Source: Desulfospira sp963664655
GTDB lineage: Bacteria; Desulfobacterota; Desulfobacteria; Desulfobacterales; Desulfobacteraceae
NCBI GenBank assembly: GCA_963664655.2
Contig: OY761554.1
Span: forward strand, 558,001 to 622,000
Length of the DNA: 64,000 bases
Reading direction: 5' to 3'
The position numbers were made by a program, and so were the translations under genes. Under the pieces are notes generated by a model. It saw nothing but the letters and a program-made list of their open reading frames with translations, was not told the origin of the DNA and did not search any database. How positions within the stretch are numbered: the first letter of the stretch is position 1; every line of letters begins with the position of its first letter. Below are positions 25,724 to 34,373 of this stretch, one piece after another.

Positions 25724-25945
25724 CTATCCAAAACTCACCAAAACCGGTACCTTCTTTTCCGGAGATACGGTAATGGCCCCTTCCGGGCAATCCCGTTCAC
25801 AAAAAAGACAGACCATGCACTCTTCGGGGTATTTGATAACCGCCTTTTCAGTCACAGGATCCATTCTGATCACATCCATCGGGCAGCTGTCGATACAGAT
25901 GCCGCACCCCATACACAAATTTATATCAATTATCTCAATGCTCAT
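25724..25945 (-). CDS. 2[4Fe-4S] ferredoxin
   Basis: A 73-residue ferredoxin with two complete CxxCxxCxxxC motifs: CMGCGICIDSCP and CMVCLFCERDCP. It resembles the small iron-sulfur subunits (AprB-like or indolepyruvate-type ferredoxins) that pair with flavoproteins. It lies downstream of the flavoprotein gene on the same strand and upstream of dctP. The gap to the flavoprotein holds a 96-bp repeat. It probably carries electrons to or from the flavoprotein. Confidence 0.9.
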   Translation of the reverse strand: MSIEIIDINLCMGCGICIDSCPMDVIRMDPVTEKAVIKYPEECMVCLFCERDCPEGAITVSPEKKVPVLVSFG

Positions 25946-25971
25946 TTTTATGTTATGCCCATCCCGTTATA

Positions 25972-26067
25972 TTATAACCGTCACGGACGGCTTGGATTAT
26001 CCAACCAAGCACCGTCAACAACGAAAAATGAAAGTCTTTTCAGCTTGTTAGTGAGACTTTCTTATAA
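25972..26067. repeat. 96-bp two-stem repeat, copy A
   Basis: Starts and ends with TTATAA. It contains a CTTGGATTATCCAACCAAG stem and a second stem from GAAAGTCT to GAGACTTTC. It lies 3 bases after the flavoprotein stop codon, inside the operon. Copies B (34278-34373, inverted) and C (61503-61594) are clearly the same family. Confidence 0.9.
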
Positions 26068-26070
26068 AAT

Positions 26071-27819
26071 TTATGACTGCTCTTCCATTGGCAGTACTCT
26101 CGGATACCTTTCCCCATACGGTGAAGAGATATCCGGCCGCCATGCCTCAGGAACCGGTTCTTTTTGTAATACCATCTGCCCGTTACGGCACTGAATTTTA
26201 ACCCATGCCAGCCACTCGGGGTCATTGCGGAGGGGGAAGTCTTCTCTGAAGTGGGCACCACGGCTTTCTGTTCTAAACAAAGATGCCCTGAGTGCCATTT
26301 CCGTATTAAGCGCCATATTCCGTATTTCCAATGCGAGTCTCCATTCGTGAGGATCCCGGGCCCTGAGCTGCGGTACCAGATGCTGATTCATAAACTCGAC
26401 GAACGTAAGGGCTGCCGTCAGTCGTTTTTGATGCTTAATATTAAAAATAAAGTACGGTACGGTAAAAGACTGAAGCACCTGTGTCAACCACCTTGGCCCA
26501 AAACCACCTTTTCTTTCCATGGGCCGGCAGACCGTTTTTTTCAAGCGGGTCACCGTTGCGTCATCAATGGACGTCTTTTTGTTTTTCCCGGCGTATTTTC
26601 CGGCACCTGTTCCGGCCCGTGCACCGGTGACCGTGGCATGGCAAAGCCCGATCCCCATCCCGGAATAGGCGGCACCGCTGACCATAGAGGCCAAGTTGTT
26701 GCCGGCGCAGTACAAGCCGGGAAGATTGGAGGCGCAAAACGGATCCGCCGGCCATATCCCGGCCCCGGCATGGATGTTCTGGGCCGAGGTTTCCCGGCCG
26801 GCGGAATATTCAAGCAGGTCTTTTTCAAATACGTTCAGACCGATTTTATCGGTTTCCAACGTGCCCATCCGGTCAAAAAATTGTTCCGCGCTTTGTTTTC
26901 TTTCCGGTGAAAGATTCCGGTAGTCAATATATAAGGGCAGCCGGCCGCAATGGGCTTCCCAGGCAGCGGTCAGAACCGGCCCGCCTTCAGCGTTTAAAAC
27001 CGGCCAGACCATGGGCCCCATAAGCCCGCTGCGAAAAGAGGGATACCGCGACAGAATATCGATATCCTCAACACGGTCAATGTCCGGGGGCAAAAGAGAC
27101 CCATCATCCGGCCCATTGTCTTGGGATCTCAGGCATCGGCCCGGATCCCCGATAAATTCCTTTCCGGAGACCATGGCCCCGGCCCTGTATCCCATGGCGT
27201 GCCCGTCCGACGTCCAGTAGTGGATGGGCTTGGCTTCAATTTTGGCACTGCTCCCGCCGGCTGCCAGGACAATGGCTTTGGTTTTAAATACATATAGATC
27301 GCCTTTCACGCCATGAAAACCGATGCCGCCCACGATGAGCCCATCCTGGTTGATCAATTCGCCCATCACGATCCGGTCCATAATCCGGACACCGGCATTG
27401 AGTGCGTGCCGGCGAAGCGTGGGCGCATATTCCCGGTGCTTCATACAATGATGTTCGGTCACGCCGTAGCGGCCGCCGAGTATGTTGCCGTCCTTACGGT
27501 AGAATTTTACACCCCATGATGACAGGTCATTGTACCTGTCAATGGAATCCTCCAATAAAATCCGGCACCAGTCCCTGTTGACCAGATATTCGCCGGCTTT
27601 CGCCATCTGAGCGATCCAGGACGCCACGTCCTGATGGATGCTGGGATCAAAAAAAGTGAAATCGCCTTCAGCAAAGTGGGTCGCGCCTGATTTTCCCACA
27701 TACCCCTTATCCACCAGAATAACGTTATCAACATATTTTCTGGCGTTGACGGCAGCGAAAAGACCGGCAAATCCCCCGCCAATAACCAGAACATCAGCTT
27801 CTATTATATTTACCGCCAT
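26071..27819 (-). CDS. FAD-dependent oxidoreductase, fumarate reductase/AprA type (1)
   Basis: The ATG at 27819 has GGAGG 10 bases upstream; a TTG at 27822 is a possible alternative. Length 582 residues. The N-terminal FAD site has ADVLVIGGGFAGLFAAVNARK and the substrate-loop segment GKSGATHFAEGD. A second FAD contact is AIVLAAGGSSAK, and the C-terminal GLYCAGNNLASMVSGAAYSG binds the isoalloxazine. It lacks a signal peptide, so it is cytoplasmic. The following ferredoxin gene should supply its redox partner. It is distantly related to the flavoprotein at 30703-32703. Substrate is unknown. Confidence 0.88.
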   Translation of the reverse strand: MAVNIIEADVLVIGGGFAGLFAAVNARKYVDNVILVDKGYVGKSGATHFAEGDFTFFDPSIHQDVASWIAQMAKAGEYLVNRDWCRILLEDSIDRYNDLSSWGVKFYRKDGNILGGRYGVTEHHCMKHREYAPTLRRHALNAGVRIMDRIVMGELINQDGLIVGGIGFHGVKGDLYVFKTKAIVLAAGGSSAKIEAKPIHYWTSDGHAMGYRAGAMVSGKEFIGDPGRCLRSQDNGPDDGSLLPPDIDRVEDIDILSRYPSFRSGLMGPMVWPVLNAEGGPVLTAAWEAHCGRLPLYIDYRNLSPERKQSAEQFFDRMGTLETDKIGLNVFEKDLLEYSAGRETSAQNIHAGAGIWPADPFCASNLPGLYCAGNNLASMVSGAAYSGMGIGLCHATVTGARAGTGAGKYAGKNKKTSIDDATVTRLKKTVCRPMERKGGFGPRWLTQVLQSFTVPYFIFNIKHQKRLTAALTFVEFMNQHLVPQLRARDPHEWRLALEIRNMALNTEMALRASLFRTESRGAHFREDFPLRNDPEWLAWVKIQCRNGQMVLQKEPVPEAWRPDISSPYGERYPRVLPMEEQS

Positions 27820-27933
27820 CAACCACTTACCTCCAATAAATCAAAAGATATTAAATCAGTTCTTTATGCAGCGTGCGCGCATGGAGTTTCTATTAAATTA
27901 ATTATAGTCCTATATTAGGAACAAGCGTACTCA

Positions 27934-27963
27934 TTAATACGATAGGTTCATATAAAAAGTCAA
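27934..27963 (-). promoter_or_regulatory. sigma-70-like promoter for the flavoprotein/ferredoxin/dctP operon
   Basis: On the minus strand, TTGACT (27963-27958) and TATTAA (27939-27934) are separated by 18 bases. It lies about 115 bases upstream of the flavoprotein start, in an AT-rich divergent intergenic region likely to hold IclR operators. Confidence 0.5.
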
Positions 27964-27989
27964 CACAAAATATAATACGAAAATAAATA

Positions 27990-28019
27990 TTGACATCATA
28001 CAAAAAAGGAGTTTATACA
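27990..28019 (+). promoter_or_regulatory. sigma-70-like promoter for dctQM
   Basis: TTGACA (27990-27995) and TATACA (28014-28019) with an 18-base spacer, about 90 bases upstream of dctQ. It is back-to-back with the minus-strand promoter. Confidence 0.6.
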
Positions 28020-28109
28020 TAACCACATGCGTTCTTAAATAAAGAACAAAATAGCGCCCTTCGTTTAACCAGAAAAGTAAAACGCACGACTTAAGAAAAG
28101 GTAAAGACC

Positions 28110-28613
28110 ATGATCAGAGATCTTTTGGTAAAGGCTGAAAAAGTTGCTGCGATTGTCGGGAGGATAACGGCGATTTCCGGCGCTGTTATTCTTATGGCAA
28201 TGATGCTTCTCACCGTTATGGATGTTCTTTTGCGGTTTCTGTTTCACCGGCCCATTATGGGCAGCCTGGAAATAACTCAGGTCATGATGGTGTCCATTTC
28301 GTTCATAACGATGATATACAGTACGGTCCAAAAGTGCCACATCAAAGTGGACATTCTCACAAGCTACATTCCAAAACCAATACAACAGATTATTGACAGC
28401 ATCTTTTATTTAATCTGCATTGTATTCTTTGTGATCATAAGCTGGAAAAACTTTGGAGCTGCCCTTCACTTAAAAAAGGTGTGCCAGATGACCGACATCC
28501 TGGAGATCCCCATTTATCCTTTCTATCTGCTGATTTCGGCAGCATCAACAATTTTGGTGCTATTATTGGTAATATATTTACTCCATATCATCCTTAGGAC
28601 AGAAGAAAAATGA
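28110..28613 (+). CDS. TRAP transporter small permease DctQ-like
   Basis: A 167-residue membrane protein with four helices: about 17-40, 50-70, 92-112 and 132-155. The DctQ family shows here as VMDVLLRFLFHRPIMGSLEI and the polar VQKCHIKVDIL segment. Start ATG 28110, preceded by AAAAGG. Its last bases overlap the dctM start (ATGA). It forms the small membrane subunit with DctM; the binding protein is encoded at 24639-25670. Confidence 0.9.
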   Translation: MIRDLLVKAEKVAAIVGRITAISGAVILMAMMLLTVMDVLLRFLFHRPIMGSLEITQVMMVSISFITMIYSTVQKCHIKVDILTSYIPKPIQQIIDSIFYLICIVFFVIISWKNFGAALHLKKVCQMTDILEIPIYPFYLLISAASTILVLLLVIYLLHIILRTEEK

Positions 28614-29905
28614 GCCCTGAATTAGTTGGCATTATCGCGATTCTCATACTGATCGGTACCTTATTATTACGCGTATGGATTGGTTTGGCCATGGCATTGG
28701 TCGGTTTCTTCGGCTTCTGGTACTTAATGGACTTTGAAGCGGCGTCGGAATTATTGGTGGTGGTTCCTTACCGGGTGCTGTCCGACCATAACCTTTCTGT
28801 GATTCCCTTGTTTATTCTGATGGGGGTTCTCGTTTCAAAAACGGGGATCAGCAAAGACCTTTATAAGGCCGCCAATGCATGGATAGGGTCTGTAAAGGGG
28901 GGACTGGCAATGGCAACCTGTGTGGCCTGCGCCGCATTTGCGGCCATCTGCGGCACCAGCCTGGCCGGAACCGTTACCATGGCCCAGATTGCCGTACCGG
29001 AAATGAGGAAATTTCAATACAAAGAATCATTGGCCAGCGCCTCTGTTGTTGCCGGGGGCACCCTTGGCATTCTAATCCCGCCGAGTCTGGGCTTCATCAT
29101 GTACGCCATCCTTACGGAAGAATCTGTCGGCATGCTGTTTATGGCCGGATTTCTGCCGGGGATACTCATGATGATTTTATTCATGATCGCCATATTTTTC
29201 CTGACCCTTATAGACCCCAATATAGCACCGCCTGGCCCCAAAACGGATATGGCCCAGAAACTGACGTCGCTTAAAAACACATGGACAATGATGGCGCTGT
29301 TTGTACTGGTGATGGGAGGGATATACGGCGGTATTTTTACGCCGACAGAAGCCGGTGCCGTGGGGGCTTTCGGGGCAATGGTGATATGTGCATTGAAAGG
29401 CAAGCTCAATTTGAAGACCCTGCTGGACTCCCTCACGGATACGGTAAAAACCACGGGGATGATTGTGACCATCGTATTGGGCGCTTTTATCTTTATGCGG
29501 TTTTTAACCATCACGCATCTGCCTTTTGCCATGGCGGAAACCATCAATTCCGTTTCTTTGCCACGGTATGCCATACTGGCCATAATTATACTGATTTATA
29601 TCCTGCTGGGAATGATACTGGATATTATCGCGGCCATCACCCTCACGGTTCCCATCGTTCACCCGACCATCGTCGCTTTGGGGTTTGATCCTGTCTGGTA
29701 TGGGGTGGTGATGGTGATCGTCATGGAGATGGGCATGATCACTCCGCCAATCGGAATTAACGTGTTTGTCCTTTCCGGCATAACAAACACGCCTGTGAGC
29801 GATGTTTTCAGGGGGGTATGGCCCTTTGTAGCGGCCATGCTCGCATGTATCATTATTTTAACGATTTTCCCGCAGATTGCGCTGTTTTTACCCAGTTTAA
29901 TGTAA
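28610..29905 (+). CDS. TRAP transporter large permease DctM-like
   Basis: A 431-residue protein with about twelve helices. Family motifs: VIPLFILMGVLVSKTGISKDLY, CAAFAAICGTSLAGTVTMAQIA and GGTLGILIPPSLGFIMYAILTE, plus FTPTEAGAVGAFGA and MGMITPPIGINVFV. The Na+-coupled transport domain is complete. It is translationally coupled to dctQ and followed after 12 bases by the second IclR gene. It completes a tripartite importer for a carboxylate-like compound. Confidence 0.93.
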   Translation: MSPELVGIIAILILIGTLLLRVWIGLAMALVGFFGFWYLMDFEAASELLVVVPYRVLSDHNLSVIPLFILMGVLVSKTGISKDLYKAANAWIGSVKGGLAMATCVACAAFAAICGTSLAGTVTMAQIAVPEMRKFQYKESLASASVVAGGTLGILIPPSLGFIMYAILTEESVGMLFMAGFLPGILMMILFMIAIFFLTLIDPNIAPPGPKTDMAQKLTSLKNTWTMMALFVLVMGGIYGGIFTPTEAGAVGAFGAMVICALKGKLNLKTLLDSLTDTVKTTGMIVTIVLGAFIFMRFLTITHLPFAMAETINSVSLPRYAILAIIILIYILLGMILDIIAAITLTVPIVHPTIVALGFDPVWYGVVMVIVMEMGMITPPIGINVFVLSGITNTPVSDVFRGVWPFVAAMLACIIILTIFPQIALFLPSLM

Positions 29906-29917
29906 GCGAAAGAAACT

Positions 29918-30682
29918 ATGCCTCAATACAACAATTCCATTGAAAGGGCCGCAAGGATTCTGGCACTGTTCACGGCGGCCCACCCCAAATGGGGGACGTC
30001 TGAAGTTTCCCGAAAGCTTGAAATTTCAAAAACAACCACATACAACCTGCTGGCGACCCTGGAGAAAACCGGTTTCCTCATAAAGGATGAAGACGGCAAA
30101 CGGTACGGACTCGGGCAAAAACTGTGTTCCCTGGGGGCCATCACGTCGGCCAACAACCCGCTCAGTCAGAAAGCCGCCGGCCTGGTTCAGCAGCTGTCTT
30201 CAAGGCTTGGTGCATCCTCCCGGTTGGGGATATGGGATACGGATGCCGTTATTATTATCTTTTCCGGGTTTGCCATCAATGCACCGGAGCAGCCTTCATT
30301 CCAAGCGGGGCCCAGGGTTTCGGCACACGGCACCGCCCTTGGCAAGGCCATTCTGGCGCATATGGATAGTGATGAGGTAAGCCGGTTTCTCCAACAGACC
30401 AGTTTGGTAAAGTATACATCCAAAACAAAAACCCAAGAATCAGAAATCCTGGAAGATCTGCGGATGACAAAAACAAGGGGGTACGCGATCTGTGATGAGG
30501 AGATGATGTATGGGGGTGCTGCCATTGCCGCACCCATATTCGACAGAACCCATCGCATTACCGCCGCCATTACGGTTTTAGGACATGTAGAGCAGATTCT
30601 GGGTGCCGATCAAAACCGTATTATCAGTGAATTACGCTCTATTGCGATGCAAATATCCCAAAGCATCGGGTATGGGTATTAA
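29918..30682 (+). CDS. IclR-family transcriptional regulator 2
   Basis: A 254-residue regulator, the same length as the paralogue at 23811-24575. Winged helix: WGTSEVSRKLEISKTTTYNL. Effector domain: GPRVSAHGTALGKAILAHM and TKTRGYAICDEEMMYGGAAI. It lies within the plus-strand operon between dctM and the second flavoprotein gene, so it is probably autoregulated. Two paralogous regulators in one cluster suggest two related effectors or an activator/repressor pair. Confidence 0.9.
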   Translation: MPQYNNSIERAARILALFTAAHPKWGTSEVSRKLEISKTTTYNLLATLEKTGFLIKDEDGKRYGLGQKLCSLGAITSANNPLSQKAAGLVQQLSSRLGASSRLGIWDTDAVIIIFSGFAINAPEQPSFQAGPRVSAHGTALGKAILAHMDSDEVSRFLQQTSLVKYTSKTKTQESEILEDLRMTKTRGYAICDEEMMYGGAAIAAPIFDRTHRITAAITVLGHVEQILGADQNRIISELRSIAMQISQSIGYGY

Positions 30683-30702
30683 CACAAACAAGAGGAGATC
30701 CC

Positions 30703-32703
30703 ATGGACGCAGCAACTCAAGATATTTCGACGAAATGGCCCTATCCCGTACGGTATGAAGAAGAAATTGAGGACCAGACCGATGTCCTCATCATTGGGGG
30801 CGGCATAGCCGGCTGCCATGCGGCGCTTTCCGCACTGAAAAAAGGCGCCCGCGTAACCATCGTGGACAAATCCGCCGTGAAAATCAGCGGCTCAGGCGGA
30901 ATCGGAGTGGACCACTGGCACGGTGCCATCGGCAATCCATGCTGTGACATCACGCCTGAAGAGTGGATTGAGCAGGTGGATGAGTACGACTATAAAGTCA
31001 CCTCGGAATTCGGGCTTGGCCCGGTTTGTTATATTCTGGGAAAAGAAAGTTACGACGCCATGATGGAAGTTGAGGAACTGGGCGCCCAGGTCCGGGATGA
31101 AAACGACGTGTTCAAAGGGGCTGATTTCAGAGACGATAAAACCAAATTGATGTTTGCCTATGACTATGACGGAAAACACTGCATACGGGTCTTTGGCTCC
31201 GGAATCAAAGCCGCCCTGTACAAGGGATTAAAAAAAGCCGGCGTAAAATTTTATGAACATGTCATGGTCACCGGACTGCTCAATGAGGACGGAAAACAGG
31301 GAAACAAAGTGGTGGGGGCCACGGGTGTTAACGTTCGTACCGGGGAATTCATCATTTTTAAGGCAAAGGCCACGGTGATCGGTTCAGGACGCTCCAACCA
31401 TATCTGGAATTTTTCAACAGAAAAAGTCGGATTGGGCGAGTCACCGGGCGACCCCAACTGCGCCGGCGACGGTTTTGTGATGGCCTACCGGGCCGGGGCG
31501 GAACTCACAATGATGGAAGCCAGCCGCCCTCTCACAAGCCCTGGTTTTTTTCCAAGATACGGCCAGGGAAATTCCCATAACACATGGTATGCCTGCACGT
31601 TGGTGGATGCCAACGGAAAAGAGGTCCCCTGGGTGGACCGGGACGGGAACCAGCTGGAAACCGTTTCTCAGCGGTACCGGACCCGGCCCGGGCAAAAGTT
31701 CTTTTTATTTTCATGCCACTATCCGTTCATGCCGTTTAAATACCGCGGCCCCTCCATAACTCTTGATTTGGAAAAGCGGATCATGAGCGGTGAATTTACC
31801 CTGCCGCTGTATGCGGACCTGCCGGGCATGCCGGAACACGAGCGCCGGGCCATATTCGGCCTGATGGTGGGAAATGAAGGCAAAAGCCGGATCCCTGTCT
31901 ATGATGTTTACACCAAGGCAGGATTTGATCCGGACAAAGACCTGCTCCAGAACCGGGCCCTTCCGGTTGAGTGCCTGAAAGGGCAGAAACCGGAACCTAA
32001 GGTAAAACTGGTACCCCAGCCCAGGAATTTCGGATTTGTGGGCGGTTATGGGGGACTGGTGTTTGACTGGGACTTAAAGACCACACTGGACGGGCTTTAT
32101 GTTGCCGGAGAACCCATGGCCGGAGGCGCCAATTACTCAACGTCCGTCACTTCCGGCCGATATGCCGGCAGAAAGGCAGCGCAATATGCCATGGGCAGCA
32201 GCGATGCTGCCCAAATCTCCAGAGAACAAGTGGACAGTGAAAAGAAAAGAGCCTATGACCCGATCAAGCGGACCGAGGGGATGGGGTGGAAGGAATTGCA
32301 GACCGGATTATGCCGAATCATGCAGGAATACTGTGGTGAATACAAAACAAAAGAGACCCTGGAACTGGCAGGACAGTGGCTGTCCAATATCCATGACAGC
32401 GAAGCGTCAACTGTTTTTGCCCGCAATCCCCATGAATTACAACGCGCCTTAGAGGTCCTGATCAGCCTTGAGATGAGCCAGGTCATTGTTCAGGCGTCAA
32501 TGGTGAGAAAGGCCAGCAGTTCTGATTTAGGCTTTAACCGGATCGACTATCCACAAGTCGACCCAGATGAATGGAAAAAATACCTTACCATCAAATCTGA
32601 AAACGGGCAGGCCGTATATGGAGAACTGCCGCTGAACTACTGGCTAAAACCGCCTTATGCGCCAACTTATGCGGAAAACTATGAAAATCATTGTTTTTTA
32701 TAG
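30703..32703 (+). CDS. FAD-dependent oxidoreductase, AprA/fumarate reductase type (2)
   Basis: A 666-residue cytoplasmic flavoprotein. FAD site: TDVLIIGGGIAGCHAALSALK, then KISGSGGIGVDHWHGA, close to AprA-type alpha subunits. Central ATVIGSGRSNHIWNFS and C-terminal DGLYVAGEPMAGGANYSTSV complete the FAD fold. A helical C-terminal domain follows (about 505-666). GAGGAG precedes the start. The next gene encodes an AprB-like ferredoxin, so the pair resembles adenylylsulfate reductase AprAB, but the TRAP/IclR/UroD context indicates an organic substrate (inference). It is not AprA itself. Confidence 0.88.
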   Translation: MDAATQDISTKWPYPVRYEEEIEDQTDVLIIGGGIAGCHAALSALKKGARVTIVDKSAVKISGSGGIGVDHWHGAIGNPCCDITPEEWIEQVDEYDYKVTSEFGLGPVCYILGKESYDAMMEVEELGAQVRDENDVFKGADFRDDKTKLMFAYDYDGKHCIRVFGSGIKAALYKGLKKAGVKFYEHVMVTGLLNEDGKQGNKVVGATGVNVRTGEFIIFKAKATVIGSGRSNHIWNFSTEKVGLGESPGDPNCAGDGFVMAYRAGAELTMMEASRPLTSPGFFPRYGQGNSHNTWYACTLVDANGKEVPWVDRDGNQLETVSQRYRTRPGQKFFLFSCHYPFMPFKYRGPSITLDLEKRIMSGEFTLPLYADLPGMPEHERRAIFGLMVGNEGKSRIPVYDVYTKAGFDPDKDLLQNRALPVECLKGQKPEPKVKLVPQPRNFGFVGGYGGLVFDWDLKTTLDGLYVAGEPMAGGANYSTSVTSGRYAGRKAAQYAMGSSDAAQISREQVDSEKKRAYDPIKRTEGMGWKELQTGLCRIMQEYCGEYKTKETLELAGQWLSNIHDSEASTVFARNPHELQRALEVLISLEMSQVIVQASMVRKASSSDLGFNRIDYPQVDPDEWKKYLTIKSENGQAVYGELPLNYWLKPPYAPTYAENYENHCFL

Positions 32704-32739
32704 GCCATTTTTTACCCCAAATAAAATAAGGAAAATCAG

Positions 32740-33078
32740 ATGACATATATTGCTTATGCGGTCCCCAATACGGCCACCTCAGGTCAGACCATTGTCATTG
32801 ATCCGGAATATTGCGTTGGTTGTAACGCCTGTGTAGATGCATGCCGGTGCCAGGTTTTTTTGCCCGGCCCGGTCAAAGGCGCCCCGCCGGTGATTATGTA
32901 TCCCGACGAATGCTGGTTGTGCGGGTGCTGCGTTGAGTACTGCCGGCAGGAAGGTGCCATCCACTTTGTGCATACCCTGAGCCAACGAGTCAACTGGAAA
33001 CGGAAAGATACCGGCGTTTTCTTCAGGATCGGTATGCGCAATCCACCGCCGCCTAATACAAAGCCGTTGGTTCGGTAA
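32740..33078 (+). CDS. AprB-like 2[4Fe-4S] ferredoxin
   Basis: A 112-residue protein with two cluster motifs, CVGCNACVDACRC and CWLCGCCVEYCRQ, followed by a tail of about 35 residues with HTLSQRVNWKRK. The layout resembles the beta subunit of adenylylsulfate reductase, where the tail wraps the alpha subunit. It follows the large flavoprotein after 36 bases, so the two likely form a complex. Confidence 0.9.
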   Translation: MTYIAYAVPNTATSGQTIVIDPEYCVGCNACVDACRCQVFLPGPVKGAPPVIMYPDECWLCGCCVEYCRQEGAIHFVHTLSQRVNWKRKDTGVFFRIGMRNPPPPNTKPLVR

Positions 33079-33187
33079 TTTCATCTAAACGGATTCTAAA
33101 TATTGCTTTCTATAGGACTAACAAATCTGGTATAGGGGAGGATAGATTTTATTCACCCTTTAACGGTAATTGTAACCCTTTAAATCC

Positions 33188-34072
33188 ATGGACACCAGCA
33201 CACCAGCACACTCTGTCAAATTGAATTTATCCCGGTCTCCAGTGCCAAAAGGGGAAGTCTGGCTTGGCACTGATTTTCTGGCCAAAGCAGGTTTTCAGGA
33301 CACCCTTGACCATCACCTTAAAATGGCTGACCAGCTGGGGCAGGACATCATCTGCTTTCCGGTTGCCCTGAATACCAACAGCAAACCGCCACTGGGATAC
33401 CGGTATTTTACCCCGGCTGATATCCGGGCTGCCGCTGACAGCAGCCGGTTTATTGCCGCTGCCGTTGACGGCCCTTTCCAGGAGCTGGTGAACCAAAAGG
33501 GACTGATGGCGGTTTTGACCGGATGGATCAGTGATCGTGACGCACTGCAGGATGCCTATGCCGCCGAACAGGAAAAAACCATGGCGTTAATTCAAGAAAG
33601 CATGGAAAACGGTGCTGACGCTATCATTATCATGGATGACCTTTCCGGAGACCAGGGGCCCATGATCAGCCCTGATGATATCGACATGATGTGTTCCGGC
33701 TTTTATGAAGCAGCGGCAAACCGGGTCCATGGTGCCGACAGGCTTGTGCTGCTTCATTGCTGTGGAAAAATCACCGGGCTTGCCAGGGTAATCGGCAAAT
33801 GGCAGCTCGACGGCTTTGCCGCGGTTCAACATCAGGCCAATGATCTGGTTCTCCTTCAATCGCTTTTTCCCTCATGCATTCTCATGGCAGGGATAGACGG
33901 GAATCTTCTTGAAGGCCCCCTGACCGATGCAGCACAGGACGAATTTAGAACCCTGACCCAACAACTGCTCAAAACCGGCCGCTTCATTCTCAGCTCTGCC
34001 TGCGGACTCTACAGCGGCACCTTTTTTGAAAGAATCCAGCACCTGTATAAAATTGCCGACCAGCAGATTTAA
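33188..34072 (+). CDS. UroD-superfamily (MtaA/CmuA-like) protein
   Basis: A 294-residue protein of the uroporphyrinogen-decarboxylase fold. Visible features: NGADAIIIMDDLSGDQGPMISPD, the metal-ligand-like segment LLHCCGKIT (HxCG in MtaA/MtbA-type Co-methyltransferases), and ILSSACGL near the C-terminus. It is shorter than true HemE (about 340-350), and haem synthesis is unlikely from its context. It may be a methyltransferase linked to demethylation of the imported compound, but no corrinoid protein is encoded nearby. No good Shine-Dalgarno precedes the ATG. Confidence 0.72.
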   Translation: MDTSTPAHSVKLNLSRSPVPKGEVWLGTDFLAKAGFQDTLDHHLKMADQLGQDIICFPVALNTNSKPPLGYRYFTPADIRAAADSSRFIAAAVDGPFQELVNQKGLMAVLTGWISDRDALQDAYAAEQEKTMALIQESMENGADAIIIMDDLSGDQGPMISPDDIDMMCSGFYEAAANRVHGADRLVLLHCCGKITGLARVIGKWQLDGFAAVQHQANDLVLLQSLFPSCILMAGIDGNLLEGPLTDAAQDEFRTLTQQLLKTGRFILSSACGLYSGTFFERIQHLYKIADQQI

Positions 34073-34277
34073 ATTCTTGGCTGCCCGTCTCTTCTCTGCA
34101 TTGGATAACGGCGTTAGTAGCGTGAGCCGGCAGTTGGCACTTTGCCTTAACCTTAATTTTTTTTGATTCAAAGGATAAAAAAAAAGGATGCTTTTTGCTG
34201 CACTCAAAATAGAAACCACCCTATCGCTGAGCAGGCTCTCAAAGGCAACGGGAATTCCTGCCAAGCGCTTAAAATAT

Positions 34278-34373
34278 TTATAAGAAAGTCTCACTAACAA
34301 GCTGAAAAGACTTTCATTTTTCGTTGTGGGCGGTGCTTGGTTGGATAACCAAGGCGGCCCGTGGCCGTTATAA
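34278..34373. repeat. 96-bp two-stem repeat, copy B
   Basis: Inverted relative to copy A and of the same length, bounded by TTATAA at both ends. Over the half containing the GAAAGTCT/GAGACTTTC stem it is essentially identical to copy A. It ends at the 5' end of the broken DNA methyltransferase frame, which reads through part of it. Confidence 0.9.

Noticed and set aside
30703..33078. Genuine adenylylsulfate reductase AprAB
   Set aside because: The context (IclR, TRAP, UroD-like) and gene order (alpha before beta) differ from the sulfate-reduction locus; only fold-level similarity is claimed.
33188..34072. True uroporphyrinogen decarboxylase (HemE)
   Set aside because: Too short, carries a MtaA-like HxCG segment and sits in a catabolic cluster, so haem synthesis is unlikely.
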